Shown here one piece after another: positions 1 through 9,676 of a DNA stretch of 64,000 bases. The notes below the pieces were generated by a model. The model made no database searches, was not told the origin of the DNA, and saw only the letters and a list, made by a program, of their open reading frames with translations. Where the stretch lies: positions 3,027,501 to 3,091,500 of the forward strand of contig JALDNG010000006.1 in assembly GCA_024349245.1 (NCBI GenBank), in the 5' to 3' direction. Source of the DNA: Neodontobutis hainanensis. Taxonomy: Eukaryota > Chordata > Actinopteri > Gobiiformes > Odontobutidae. A program made the translations under genes and the position numbers. Within the stretch, counting starts at the first letter, position 1, and each line of letters begins with the position of its first letter.

Positions 1-933
1 TTTAGCCTGAGAAATCATTGAATATACACTGTAGTTAATGTGGCACAGCTGACCTGCTCACACATTAAACCCAGCGCTCACGAACGCACCACTTATATTT
101 GGGAATCCGTGTGCCAGCGGTGTGATCTGTTGTCCGGCGAGGAGCTGTGTTTCGCCCTGCGCCAGACTGGACCCTGGGACACCGCAATGAAGTAGCCTTT
201 GGACATCTGGGAAACACACCCCGAGGTGGGTTCTCCCTGCAGCTTTTGCGTCCATGAAGAGTACTTTGCACTGGAATAAGTGTGCCCAAGTATTTATTTT
301 TTTGCTGCTGCTAAATTTTAATAGTCTTAATCTGGTGATTTTTTTTTTTTTGCAGAGATGTATCAAATCTTACTTTGTCCACACATCTACCGCAGTTTGA
401 AACGCTATAGCTCATTTTAGTGCGTAATATTAAACCGGTAACGCGCCTTATAGAGCTTCAAGCGCGAGTGACCGCCAGGTATTGATGACCCCTCACCAAC
501 TGTGTTTGTATGTCGTGGAAGCGCTTATAGTTTTCCTCTCCTATGTGTGTTTGTTGTTTTCTTTATCATATTATGTGTCATTTATGTTATCCAACCCCAA
601 AGGCATTGGAAAAGCTAATTAAACAGTATAAAGCTGTATATATCAAATAAATTTTATGTCCAGCACTTTTAAGCACTGAGTTATTGATACATTGCATACC
701 ACTGTATTGTATGAGCTAACATTGCATTTGTCTGCTGAAGTTTGATTCCATCCTATTGCCCTATTTCTTGTCTGCTAAAATTAAACTTGCGCAGTCAGTG
801 ATACCATTTGTTCTATCACAGTGCATAACAAAGTGTCACAGAAACCTAGATGTAATGTGATATTGTGGTCAGAAGACGTGCATACAGTACACAACATGTT
901 TTGTGTGTACTAATGACTGTTTGTTGTTTCCAG
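1..933 (+). other. 5' flank or 5' intron of the kcns3-like gene
   Basis: No protein-coding exon is supported here. A polypyrimidine tract ends in CAG at 931-933, with a good branch-point match (CTAAT, 910-914) about 20 bases upstream. The coding exon therefore most likely starts at 934 and this stretch is intron, with 5' UTR exon(s) further upstream. Bases about 60-260 are relatively CpG-containing and could hold a 5' UTR exon or promoter, but I cannot fix boundaries. A T-run lies near 340-352. Confidence 0.5.
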
Positions 934-970
934 GAAACTTCTTCTGAGATTTTCCACAAGCCTCTTGCTG

Positions 971-1060
971 ATGCCTCCATCATGGTTTATGGACAGATTG
1001 CTCACGGCAGAGATGACTGCTATATTAATGTCAATGTTGGAGGTTTCAAACAAAGAATGA
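971..1060 (+). promoter_or_regulatory. overlapping upstream ORF of the kcns3-like mRNA
   Basis: An ATG at 971, eleven bases before the main start and in another frame, opens a 29-codon reading frame that ends at the TGA at 1058-1060, inside the channel coding region. Its context is weak (C at -3). The main ATG at 982 has A at -3 and G at +4. The expected effect is modest translational damping with leaky scanning to the main start. The frame and contexts are read directly; the effect is inferred. Confidence 0.45.
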
Positions 1061-2271
1061 ACCCTGATGTTTTAAAAAAGTTTCCTCAGACACGGCTGGG
1101 GCGTCTTCTCTGTTGTAGCTCCCAAGAGGCTATCCTCGAGCTTTGCGATGACTTTAGCCCCTCAGAAATGGAGTACTACTTTGACCGAAACCCACTGTTT
1201 TTCTGCTACATTTTAAACTTTTACCTCACAGGCAAAATCCACCTAGTGGATGGGTTGTGTGTAGTCTCCTTTGTTCAAGAGATTGAGTACTGGGGCATCA
1301 AAGAGCGTCATCTGGACTGTTGTTGCAGCAACAAATTCCTTGAACTTCTGGAGCTGGCTCAGGATAAAGGATGGGACAGTGATGAGCAGCAGCAGGACAG
1401 CTCAGAATCCTCCAGTGAGCAGGTGTCGGCTTCAGATGAAGACAAAGAAATGTTTGAAGGCTCCTGGTGTGGAGACACACGCAGAAAAATCTGGTTACAT
1501 CTTGAGGATCCAGGTCACTCCAAATTATCCAAATTGATTGCTGTAGCATCTCTCAGTGTGGTGCTCGTGTCCATACTAGCCATGTGTGTGAACAGCATGC
1601 CTGACGTCCACGAAGTAGATGAAAATGACAAAGTGATTGAAAACCCAGTACTGACTTACATTGAGAACCTCTGTGTTCTGTTCTTCTCTGCTGAGTTTGT
1701 GTTTCGTTTGGCCGCTGCCCCATCGGCCAAGAGGTTTCTGTGCAGCCCTCTCAATATGATTGACTTATTGTCAGTATTGCCTTTCTATGTCACCATTGTT
1801 TTTGACGTATTAGATGAAGGGGAGAGCACTGAGCTGGAGAACCTTGGCAAAGTGGTGCAGATCCTGAGGTTAATGCGAGTGTTTCGTATCCTAAAACTGG
1901 CGCGCCATTCAGTGGGCCTTCGCTCTCTTGGTGCCACACTGAGACACAGCTCCCGTGATGTGGGTTTGCTAATACTTTTCTTATCTGTTGGTATTTCTAT
2001 GTTCTCTGCACTTGTTTACTTTGTAGAAAATGAAACTGAGGAGTCTACTCTGCAGACTATGCCTGTTGGCTGGTGGTGGGCCACTATTAGCATGACCACT
2101 GTGGGCTACGGCGACACCTTCCCCGTTACCTTTCCAGGGAAGGTGATTGGAACGCTTTGCATCATTTGTGGACTGCTAATTGTGGCCCTACCTATAACTA
2201 ACATTTTCAACAAGTTCTCTAAGTTCTATGAAAGGCAAAAACAAATTGAAGTCATTCATTGCCACAAATGA
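982..2271 (+). CDS. kcns3: KCNS3-like (Kv9.3) silent voltage-gated K+ channel subunit
   Basis: 429-aa electrically silent Kv alpha subunit. Family members do not conduct alone; they join Kv2 channels in the plasma membrane and change gating. Domains: T1 tetramerisation about residues 14-115 (NVNVGGFKQ, DRNP, QEIEYWGI); an acidic Ser/Glu-rich linker 130-158; S1 about 184-204; S2 about 224-245; S3 about 257-275; S4 about 291-310 with spaced Arg/Lys (RLMRVFRILKLAR); S5 about 326-347; selectivity filter TVGYGD at 373-378; S6 387-410. S6 carries LPIT where conducting Kv channels have Pro-X-Pro, typical of silent subunits. The MVYG start, LRLMRVFRILKLAR and GATLRHS fit KCNS3 better than KCNS1 or KCNS2. 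The start at 982 is chosen because the Met at 865 lies upstream of the splice acceptor at 931-933. The coding region is one exon, as in mammalian KCNS3. The tail ends about 60 residues earlier than human KCNS3 (491 aa). The exact teleost copy (a or b) cannot be told. Confidence 0.9.
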   Translation: MVYGQIAHGRDDCYINVNVGGFKQRMNPDVLKKFPQTRLGRLLCCSSQEAILELCDDFSPSEMEYYFDRNPLFFCYILNFYLTGKIHLVDGLCVVSFVQEIEYWGIKERHLDCCCSNKFLELLELAQDKGWDSDEQQQDSSESSSEQVSASDEDKEMFEGSWCGDTRRKIWLHLEDPGHSKLSKLIAVASLSVVLVSILAMCVNSMPDVHEVDENDKVIENPVLTYIENLCVLFFSAEFVFRLAAAPSAKRFLCSPLNMIDLLSVLPFYVTIVFDVLDEGESTELENLGKVVQILRLMRVFRILKLARHSVGLRSLGATLRHSSRDVGLLILFLSVGISMFSALVYFVENETEESTLQTMPVGWWWATISMTTVGYGDTFPVTFPGKVIGTLCIICGLLIVALPITNIFNKFSKFYERQKQIEVIHCHK

Positions 2272-2582
2272 AGATGTGAAAAGGACATGGTCAAATATCA
2301 AGAGACATTAAATGTACCTTTATCATACAAAATGTGAAAGTGTTCCCTATATCACATCTGTTCTTTCATTTATTGCACATTCTTTGTTGTAGTTCTTATG
2401 TCTGAACCGACTACCACTGCTGCAGTTGCAGTGTGTTCATCATGTCCATTGATCTGCATGTCCAGCTGTAACATCTACATTGTATTTTCTGTCTTAAGGC
2501 CTATAATGGCTTCGTCCAAAAAGCCTGCTGTTTGTTGTGTCATCAGTGTAATAAGTTCTTAATCAATGTGCCACTTAAAGTC

Positions 2583-2588
2583 AATAAA
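2583..2588 (+). terminator. proximal poly(A) signal of the kcns3-like gene
   Basis: AATAAA about 310 bases after the stop codon, on the coding strand, followed by mixed GT-containing sequence. It is a plausible proximal 3' end. Confidence 0.5.
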
Positions 2589-2919
2589 GGATTCTCACAA
2601 GGTGCTGAATTCACTGTTCTGTCATGGACACTTAAACACTTAAACAGAGAAACCACATAACGACCCTGCTGACTTCCACAAAGAGCATTATCAAGAGTTA
2701 CTGTGCATTTTGTGATAAGTGTTCCATATTATTTTGAATCTACATGCATTGCTATGCATCCTTTCAATGTAACTATGTTCTGCAGTCACCTTCATCAACA
2801 CTATCTCTGTGTTGTATCTGTGTTATCTCTCGAACAGATAAGACTGTGATCAATAAGAACAGGCCTCAGTTCAGGACTGCCCTCCAAAGAATGCACACAC
2901 AGAGAGTTATTTCTTTATA

Positions 2920-2925
2920 AATAAA
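2920..2925 (+). terminator. distal poly(A) signal of the kcns3-like gene
   Basis: A second AATAAA, inside a short A/T run, followed by GT-rich sequence (gaggtgtggttttatggttg). It could serve as an alternative 3' end. Which of the two signals is used cannot be decided from sequence. Confidence 0.45.
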
Positions 2926-2929
2926 ACAT

Positions 2930-4540
2930 AATGAGGTGTGGTTTTATGGTTGCTGGGTATTTTACAACTGTCAGGAAATTAATAAGTAGCTTCAGGGCTC
3001 AATTCAATTCACTTTATTAGCCATTTGCACTGGTGTGGTCACCTTTTCTGCTTGGACCCCTCCTCCTGTGTCCTTTCTCCTCGCTCAAAGACATGCAGTG
3101 CTCAATGGTTCAGTTCATTGCTTAGGTTTTTACAACAGAAAGTCACCATCAGCAAAATTGTGCTGGTCATCTCAGGAGAAGGAATGACAGCCAGGTGCTT
3201 CATTAGACAGGGCTACTTTGGGCTGTATTGGGACATCAGACTAAGAACCATATAAAATAGCTATAAAAAGCAACACTTGTTCATATCAGATGTAACTGTA
3301 TATGTTTATAAAGGTATCACTTTGGTCCTCAAATATTTCTTGCAATCTCATGATGAAAGTGCGTTCAGGCAGAGAGAAATGCAATGTAAAGCAGTTTATG
3401 CACATCTTAATGCACAAAGTATAATGTTTAGTAGCCTCCTTGTGTAAGATATTTAAAGCTTTATTTGTTTCTGTGGCTCCCTGAGATAAAGAATCAATTA
3501 CTTCTCTAATTACCCTATGTGGTCGGCTGATCTGCTTACTCAGCTTACTTCTAGACATTGGGATGCCTTCATGCCACCACACGTACTTAAACGATAATGT
3601 TTCCCAAACAGTTGATAGGAATGTAGGGGTGGGACTGCATTAAAGTTACAGTTCTGTCCAAATTCATTACACGTGACTGCTTCATAATGTTGACAAAGTT
3701 ATTTTTTTACTTCAGGAATTTACATATTTTGTTCAGATATCAGTAGGACTGTGTGCACTGTACTTGCATGTCTGTATGCTGTGCTTTTTGTAGGCTATTA
3801 TACCATAATGGTGTGTGTGTTTTTTTTCTCAGCTGGTTGTCATTTGTAACTAATATATTTAGAGCTTTGTTTCATAAATGACTCAGCTGGAGTAGGTTTA
3901 AAAAAGCACCATGTTTCAATTCAGATAAAGTGCACACAATACAATTTCTACCACTGACAAATGCCATCATCAGATACTTTTCAATGTGATAAAATCAATT
4001 AGTAATGTCCACAAAATGCTGTCAGTGTGCACAACTGGGACAATGTCTCAGGAGCTGCTATCAGATTTTGAAAGGGAGAAAGAGTGAAACTAAATTCTCC
4101 ACAATCATGACAATGATGTTAAATCTAAGGAGAAGGGCAAAGTGAAGGAGACACCGAGGGCTAGGCTAATTCAGCAAAACATAATGTTAGTTAGACATAA
4201 ATTATATCATATAGGCCTAAATATACACCAGTGGCCAGTGGCCTAATGAAACAACAAGGTTTAAAGATGCAGTGCTACGTTTTATTAAAAACATTTGTTG
4301 ATTGTAACATTATTATTATTATTTTTATTGTTTAGTGTCTATTCATAACTTTGTATATATTAAAGTATAGGAAGTTATGCCAAAGGGAAACTGGATTTCC
4401 CAAATATGTAGGATAAAGTTACTTTACTGCCACCTAGTGGCCATTACACAAAATTACATCATACTGAATATTTTAAACAGTAGGCCTACTCAAGAGTTAA
4501 AATGTAAGTGATTATGACATTATACGTAATATTATATAAA
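2930..4540. other. intergenic DNA, no gene seen
   Basis: AT-rich sequence between the channel gene and the SINE. Open frames on both strands are short and lack any recognisable domain, splice context or codon bias. A motif at about 3001-3020 (ATTCAATTCACTTTATTAG) resembles the tails of fish retroposons but is too short to assign. Confidence 0.5.
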
Positions 4541-4876
4541 GGTAGTATAGCTCAGTGGGTAGAGCAGCCGTCATTCGACCCCTCGAAACATCCCAAAACA
4601 TCATAACATCCCACTCTCCCCCGCATACTGTCGTTGTGTCCTTGGGCAAGACACTTAACCAACATTGCCTCCAGGGATGTTTTTTTTTTTTTTTTTTTTA
4701 TTAAAGTTTATTTAACAGGGACCATACTAGCAAACATAGTTACAATACAAAGCCTGTAACTGATGTGCAGCATATAGAGATTATAGCTAGTGCTAATTTT
4801 CAACTCCTGTCCCTGGTTGGGCATTTCTAAGAACATTATAAGACAAATACATACATAAAGACAAGAAATACTACAA

Positions 4877-4879
<3 letters not shown>

Positions 4880-4935
<56 letters not shown>

Positions 4936-5036
4936 CACATACACACATATACACACATACACATATACATATATATATATACACATACATACATATATAC
5001 ATAAACATACACATACACACATACATAATCATACAC
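4880..5036. repeat. compound TA / ACAT microsatellite
   Basis: A pure TA run at 4880-4931 followed by imperfect CA/ACATAT repeats to about 5036. It sits between the LINE's 3' UTR and the end of its coding region, so it is part of, or grew within, the inserted LINE. Confidence 0.9.
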
Positions 5037-5050
5037 AATTATAATGACAA

Positions 5051-6557
5051 TTAAAAATGTATACACTTTTGATTTGTCTTTAGCCACAGCTTAATCCTGG
5101 TAGTGAACTTCTTGAAGTCAGATATGGCCTTAATATCAGATGGTAATGCATTCCATAGCCTACAGCTCTTAACAGAGAAGGCAGTCTGTGCAAAGCTTGT
5201 CCTACAGTATGGTATTGTACAGTTATGATTTGTACTAGTTCTAGTAACTCTTTGGTTGTTCTGTATTTTAATAAATTTACTAAGAGGCTCAGGTGCTAAC
5301 TTATTAATACACTTGAAAATTAATTTTAGGAAACATAAATTACTAAAGCTTTCAAAGCTTAATATTTTATATTTCTCCAGAATGTAACAATGATGATAGC
5401 GGATTGGCTTTTTATCCATAATTTTTATTGCTCGATTGTAAAGTGAAACAATGTGTTTTGTTGCAGACGGAGCTGCTTGCCCCAAACTGTCATGCAGTAT
5501 GAAATATGTGAAAACACCATAGCATGCATGTACAGTAAGGCTGCCTGATTTGGTATATATTGTCTGATTAATTTAAAACAGTTGAGATTTCTTTGTATTG
5601 TTTTAGAGATTTTCTTCATATGTTTAGTAAAATTAAGTTGAGGATCTATAACCACTCCAAGGTATGTAAATTCTGTTACAGATTGAATTTTTCATTTTGC
5701 AAGTTAATTTTAAATCTTTTATTTAAATCAAGTTTCTTAATAGAAAAACACATAGAGACTGTCTTTGTAAAATTTAGTACCAACTGATTTTGATTGAGCC
5801 ACTGTCCAACATCAGTCATGCATGCAGAGAGAACATCAGCAGCCAACTCTGGTGACTTAGCGGGTGCATAAAGAACTGCATCGTCTGCATAGAGCTGGAG
5901 GCTGGCACCTGAACAGTGTAATGGTAGGTCATTAATAAAAATACTGAACAACAAAGGACCAAGTACGGAGCCCTGTGGTATGCCCCTTTTGATGTTCAAG
6001 AATGAGGATTTTTCCTGGTCAACTTTAACACACTGTATTCTAGCCTGAAGATAAGACTCAAACCACTGTACTGACTTAGTAGAAAAATTAAAAGCTGACA
6101 TTTTAGTTAAAAGTAAACTATGGGTGATTGTATCAAAAGCCTTTTTAAGGTCAAGGAAAACAGCTCCCACCACATCACCCCTATCCAGTGATTTCTTTAC
6201 ATTTTCAATAAGACAGCAGTTTGCAATTTCAGTGGAATAACCTGATCTAAAACCAAACTGCTGTGGGTGTAGGAAGTGATTAGCTTCTAAGTAGTCAACC
6301 ATTTGTGCTGCTACAACTTTCTCAATAACTTTAGATAAAATAGGTAAAATAGATATAGGACGATAGTTACACATAGTGTCCTGACTTCCTGATTTAAATA
6401 CTGGCACAATTACTGCTTTTTTCCATCCCAAAGGAAATGTACAGGTTCTTATAGAAAGATTGACAAGATATGTAAGAGGTTCAACTAACACTGTTGCATA
6501 TTTTTTTAAAAAACAACTATTCATCATATATAAATCATTTGTTTTGGAATTAGACAA
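5051..6557 (-). pseudogene. decayed LINE reverse transcriptase ORF
   Basis: Three minus-strand blocks in different frames together read as one reverse transcriptase: 5676-6557, 5425-5655 and 5051-5485. The first holds the RT core: YRPISILPILSKVIE, FLDLKKAFDTI with the motif-A Asp, GIPQGSVLGPLLF (motif B) and LYADDAVLY (motif C, YADD). The second and third carry the thumb and C-terminal region (LNFTKHMKK, CRLWNALPSDIK). At least two frameshifts separate the blocks, and the N-terminal endonuclease is missing. The copy is therefore dead as an autonomous element although its catalytic motifs are readable. Confidence 0.85.
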
Positions 6558-6690
6558 TTTATTAATAATTTCTAAGATGTTTGTCTCCGGTGTTCTGTAA
6601 CACTGGTTAATATCTTAATGTATGTAAAGCACTTTGAGTGCCTACTATAGTAGGTGGAAAAGCGCTATAAAAAATAAAGATTATTATTCC

Positions 6691-7219
6691 TAGGTAGTGA
6701 GATAATATTTCCACATATTTTTATGTATTAGTTTATGTGGGTATTTTGTATCATTTCTTATCTTTGTCAGTAACCTTTTGACTGCATAAGTACATGCCAT
6801 ATTTATCTTGTTCTGAGAGTGAACTCTGTTTTAAAATAGTGATCATTTGTGTAATTTTTGGTACATTATTATTTCTCATATACTCATACATTGTACGGGA
6901 TTTTCAGTGCACACAGTGAGTCACCGCTAGAGGGCAGTGATACACAAGAATACAGTAGCCTACTTCCGGACATTAACACTACAACCATTACAACAGCCAC
7001 GGCTTGCTTCAGTTTTAGTTAAACCTTTGAGTAAAAATGGCCGGGATATGTCCTTTATGTTCACTATGTATTAGGGATTTGCATATTACTTCACCTGCAA
7101 GTACTGGTTCTCTGGAAACACTGTTCCCGCAGTAGTTTATAACTGATTTGAATGTTGGCTTGTCAGTTTGCAAATGAATTCAATATAAACAGACACAGAT
7201 AATTCCAAGTTGAAAATGA
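6691..7219. other. short intergenic gap before the fosl2 3' end
   Basis: AT-rich sequence with no gene seen. It separates the SINE tail from the poly(A) signals of the oppositely transcribed fosl2. Confidence 0.5.
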
Positions 7220-7244
7220 TTTATTATTATCATTATTATTTATT
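7220..7244 (-). terminator. fosl2: poly(A) signals of fosl2
   Basis: TTTATT on the plus strand at 7239-7244 and 7220-7225 gives two AATAAA signals on the fosl2 strand, about 1.9 kb after the stop codon. They would end a long 3' UTR (roughly 7200-9118), which is in keeping with the long 3' UTR of mammalian FOSL2. Other signals further on are possible. Confidence 0.5.
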
Positions 7245-9118
7245 TAAATTAACAAACACTGCTATACATATTGCTGTTTTTTTTAATCAATTTTCAATCA
7301 TTTTAAACAGTTAAAGCATTTGTAAAATAGTAAGAGTTGAAACAGGCGACAGACAGTAGACGACAAATACAGTAGAGTAAGATCTACAGTCAATGGCTTT
7401 CCTATGTGTGTCTATGAGGGGCCTTGTCAAACAGTCGCACGCACTCACACCCACACACGTTACACTCATCCACATCACTGTTTTTGGTTTTTGTCCATGA
7501 AAAAGAAAAACGGCCAACGGTTCTTTTCAAACAGCAGCAGATTGTGTCGATTTGCAAAGTCACTTTCCTGCTTCCAGCGCAACAAAAGACTTCCAGTCAT
7601 GATTTCAAAAACAAAGAAGAGCTCAAGCAAATTTGACACCCCATTATTCTAACCCCTGACATTATTACATTTATTCGGAATGCTTGAAGTAAACAATACA
7701 AAATAAAATCTAGTATATCGCTATTGTCCTTCTCAGTGCACCGTGTTGTATTTTCCCTTTGCAATACACACAGGTAAAAAAGATTTACCAGAAGTGCTTT
7801 GTAGAACTTCAGAACTATCATCTCAGGCCAGCTGTAGAGAGAGTCCTCCTCACCTTTGTTATTGTGGGAAAAAAATACTTGTCTGGCCTATGGCTTTTCA
7901 CGAGACAAAAGTACCTCAGCGTTGGCATCCGTTCATACACCCCGAAATCAGCACATCTGAGTTAAAGTTAAACATCATTTTTTACTGAAAGTGACAGATT
8001 TACAAACACAGTATAAACAGGGTTGACATCATTGGCAGCTGGCGACAGTCTAGACCACAGTGGCTTTTTTCATATCTGAGCAAAAAAAAATAATACAAAA
8101 TGAGAAGAAAACCCCTACTTTATAGACAAAGACTGACGAATTACAGGATTACATATGTCATACAAAGCTTTTTTTGGCTTTTGAAACCTGACCTGTTGTT
8201 GAAAAAGGTTAGACCTTTGTTTAGAGGATGAAAGAAAAAAAATCTTGTGGGTTTTGTTTAAAAAGTAGCTGTGACACATAAATTTGATGGAGCTTTGTAC
8301 CTCCTCGGCAGCTAGACCATCCTTCGGCATCAGTCCTGCTATGGGAGTTGCCTACATGTGAGAAGAATCCCTGACGTCTATGTAAATCAAATACACTTTG
8401 TCATCAACAGGTACAGAATCACTGAGGAAAAGCACACCAATATTACCGTAAAGTCAAGCCACTGTGACAAAATAGACGGGAGCGAGTGAAGAACTAGTCT
8501 TTGACATAAAGTTGGCTCGTATCCTTTGCAACATTGAGGAGTGCTCGGCCGCCACATGGACGGACATGTTGCTTTTCTACAGGCAGATAAAGGAGAGGAC
8601 AATGTCTCAACAAAAACACACTGTAAAATATATCAGCACAAGCCATAAATACAATTAAAGTAACATCGGAAATGTTCATATGATTCCTGAATCAAAAGAA
8701 AAATGAATAGAGGAAGTCTGTGCTCATTGTCTCTCATTCCGTTAAAATGCTGACCTCGTTTACTGATTTGTCTTGGCTGAGTGCAAGTGTCGACCACATG
8801 GCTTTTTTTTCTTTTTGTCATAAAACTGTCAAAAATATAAATTCAGAAACGTGATCGTAAGTCATTTCGGATATTAGGCATACATTTGATTCTGCCCAGT
8901 AAACAATTTGACACTCTGTTTGAAATGGCAAAAAAGGTTGACACTATGGGACTGTTGCACACACTGTTACAAAGAAAAGATTTTACACTGAAGAGAAGAA
9001 ACGCGGCACAGTAGCCCTTGTGGGTCTCACACAGCTTGGTCAGGACTTGTTGATGTGCTTCTGGGTCTGTTTAAAGACACTGGAGAAGGGAGGGTCACAG
9101 TGTTGGGACCCTGGCCGC
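7245..9118 (-). other. fosl2: presumed fosl2 3' UTR
   Basis: Non-coding stretch directly after the fosl2 stop, up to the AATAAA signals. Open frames on either strand here are short and show no domain. I assign it as 3' UTR from position and the long-UTR habit of the gene, not from transcript data. Confidence 0.55.
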
Positions 9119-9676
9119 TCAGAGGGCCAACAGGGTGGGCGAGTTAAGGGAGTCTGAAGATTGGTCTCCACTGCTGCTGCTGCGGCGGTGGGCCTTGGAG
9201 CAGGACTCGGAGGAGGGCGACGGGCTCTCAGGCTCCATCATGCTGGGGTAGGTGAATATGAGGCTGGGGGCGTTGGGAGTGGCGGCTGGAGTGGATGCGG
9301 CCACCACTGGAGTGTTCAGGCTGTCACCGTCCGAGCAGTACATCCCACCGCCGACCCCTAAGCAGATGGGTTTGATGACCGAGCGCTGGCGTTTGTCCTC
9401 CTCGTCGTCATTCGGCTCCTGTTTCACCACCACCGGGTTCATGGAGTTGCGGTTATTCATAGTGGGTCGCATGGTCAACGGCAGAGGGGCACACTGCTGC
9501 TGTTGGGGCTGGTGATGCTGCTGGTGGTGCCCTGATGGATGGTGGCGGTCCTCCATAGGAAGCTTGCACACGGGATTGTGGGCAACCAGCATGAACTCTA
9601 GCTTGTCTTTCTCCTTCTGCAAAGTCTCAATCTCCTTTTGAAGGTCGGCTTTCTCCTCCTCCAGTTTCTCAGTCTC
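9119..9676 (-). CDS. fosl2: fosl2 coding exon 4 (zipper and C-terminal domain)
   Basis: Begins ETEKLEEEKADLQKEIETLQ, continuing the Leu zipper to KLEFMLVAHNPVCK. Then come the His/Gln-rich insert, the sumoylation-type VVKQEP motif, QRSVIKPI, FTYPS and the conserved Ser-rich C-terminus with many possible ERK/RSK phosphosites. Stop TGA at 9119-9121. Confidence 0.97.
   Translation of the reverse strand, partial: ETEKLEEEKADLQKEIETLQKEKDKLEFMLVAHNPVCKLPMEDRHHPSGHHQQHHQPQQQQCAPLPLTMRPTMNNRNSMNPVVVKQEPNDDEEDKRQRSVIKPICLGVGGGMYCSDGDSLNTPVVAASTPAATPNAPSLIFTYPSMMEPESPSPSSESCSKAHRRSSSSGDQSSDSLNSPTLLAL

Larger units (their letters stand above)
4681..6575 (-). mobile_element. 5'-truncated L2/CR1-like LINE (Jockey superfamily)
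   Basis: Non-LTR retrotransposon fragment on the minus strand, about 1.9 kb. Its 3' end is the oligo(A) tail seen as the T-run at 4681-4699, followed upstream by a 3' UTR, an AT/ACAT microsatellite and a broken reverse transcriptase frame. The flanks share GATGTTT (4676-4682, where the T-run blurs the end, and 6576-6582), a probable target-site duplication. The apurinic endonuclease region is absent, as expected for 5' truncation during insertion. The clade (L2, CR1 or Rex1) is an inference from RT motif style. Confidence 0.8.
4541..6690 (+). repeat. tRNA-headed SINE split by a LINE insertion
   Basis: The 5' part (4541-4680) has a tRNA-like head with an A box (TAGCTCAGTGGGTAGAG) and a degenerate B box (ATTCGACCCCTCG). 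A body motif common in fish SINEs follows (GTGTCCTTGGGCAAGACACTT). The sequence then breaks at an oligo(T) run. At about 6583-6690 the typical SINE/L2-type tail resumes (AAAGCACTTTGAGTG, then AAAAGCGCTATAAA, ending in ATTATTATT). The two halves fit one element interrupted by the LINE between them. The match to fish SINE tails is from memory, not a search. Confidence 0.7.

Noticed and set aside
865..981. An in-frame upstream Met extending the kcns3-like protein by 39 residues
   Set aside because: A branch point, pyrimidine tract and CAG acceptor end at 933, and the extension has no similarity to the family. The MVYG start at 982 has the better context and matches KCNS3.
4541..4610. Possible tRNA gene
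   Set aside because: It has an A box and a weak B box but no cloverleaf. The sequence continues into a SINE body, so it is the tRNA-derived head of a retroposon.
9161..9515. Plus-strand open frames over the last fosl2 exon
   Set aside because: They are shadows of the strongly biased minus-strand coding sequence, which is unambiguous Fra-2.
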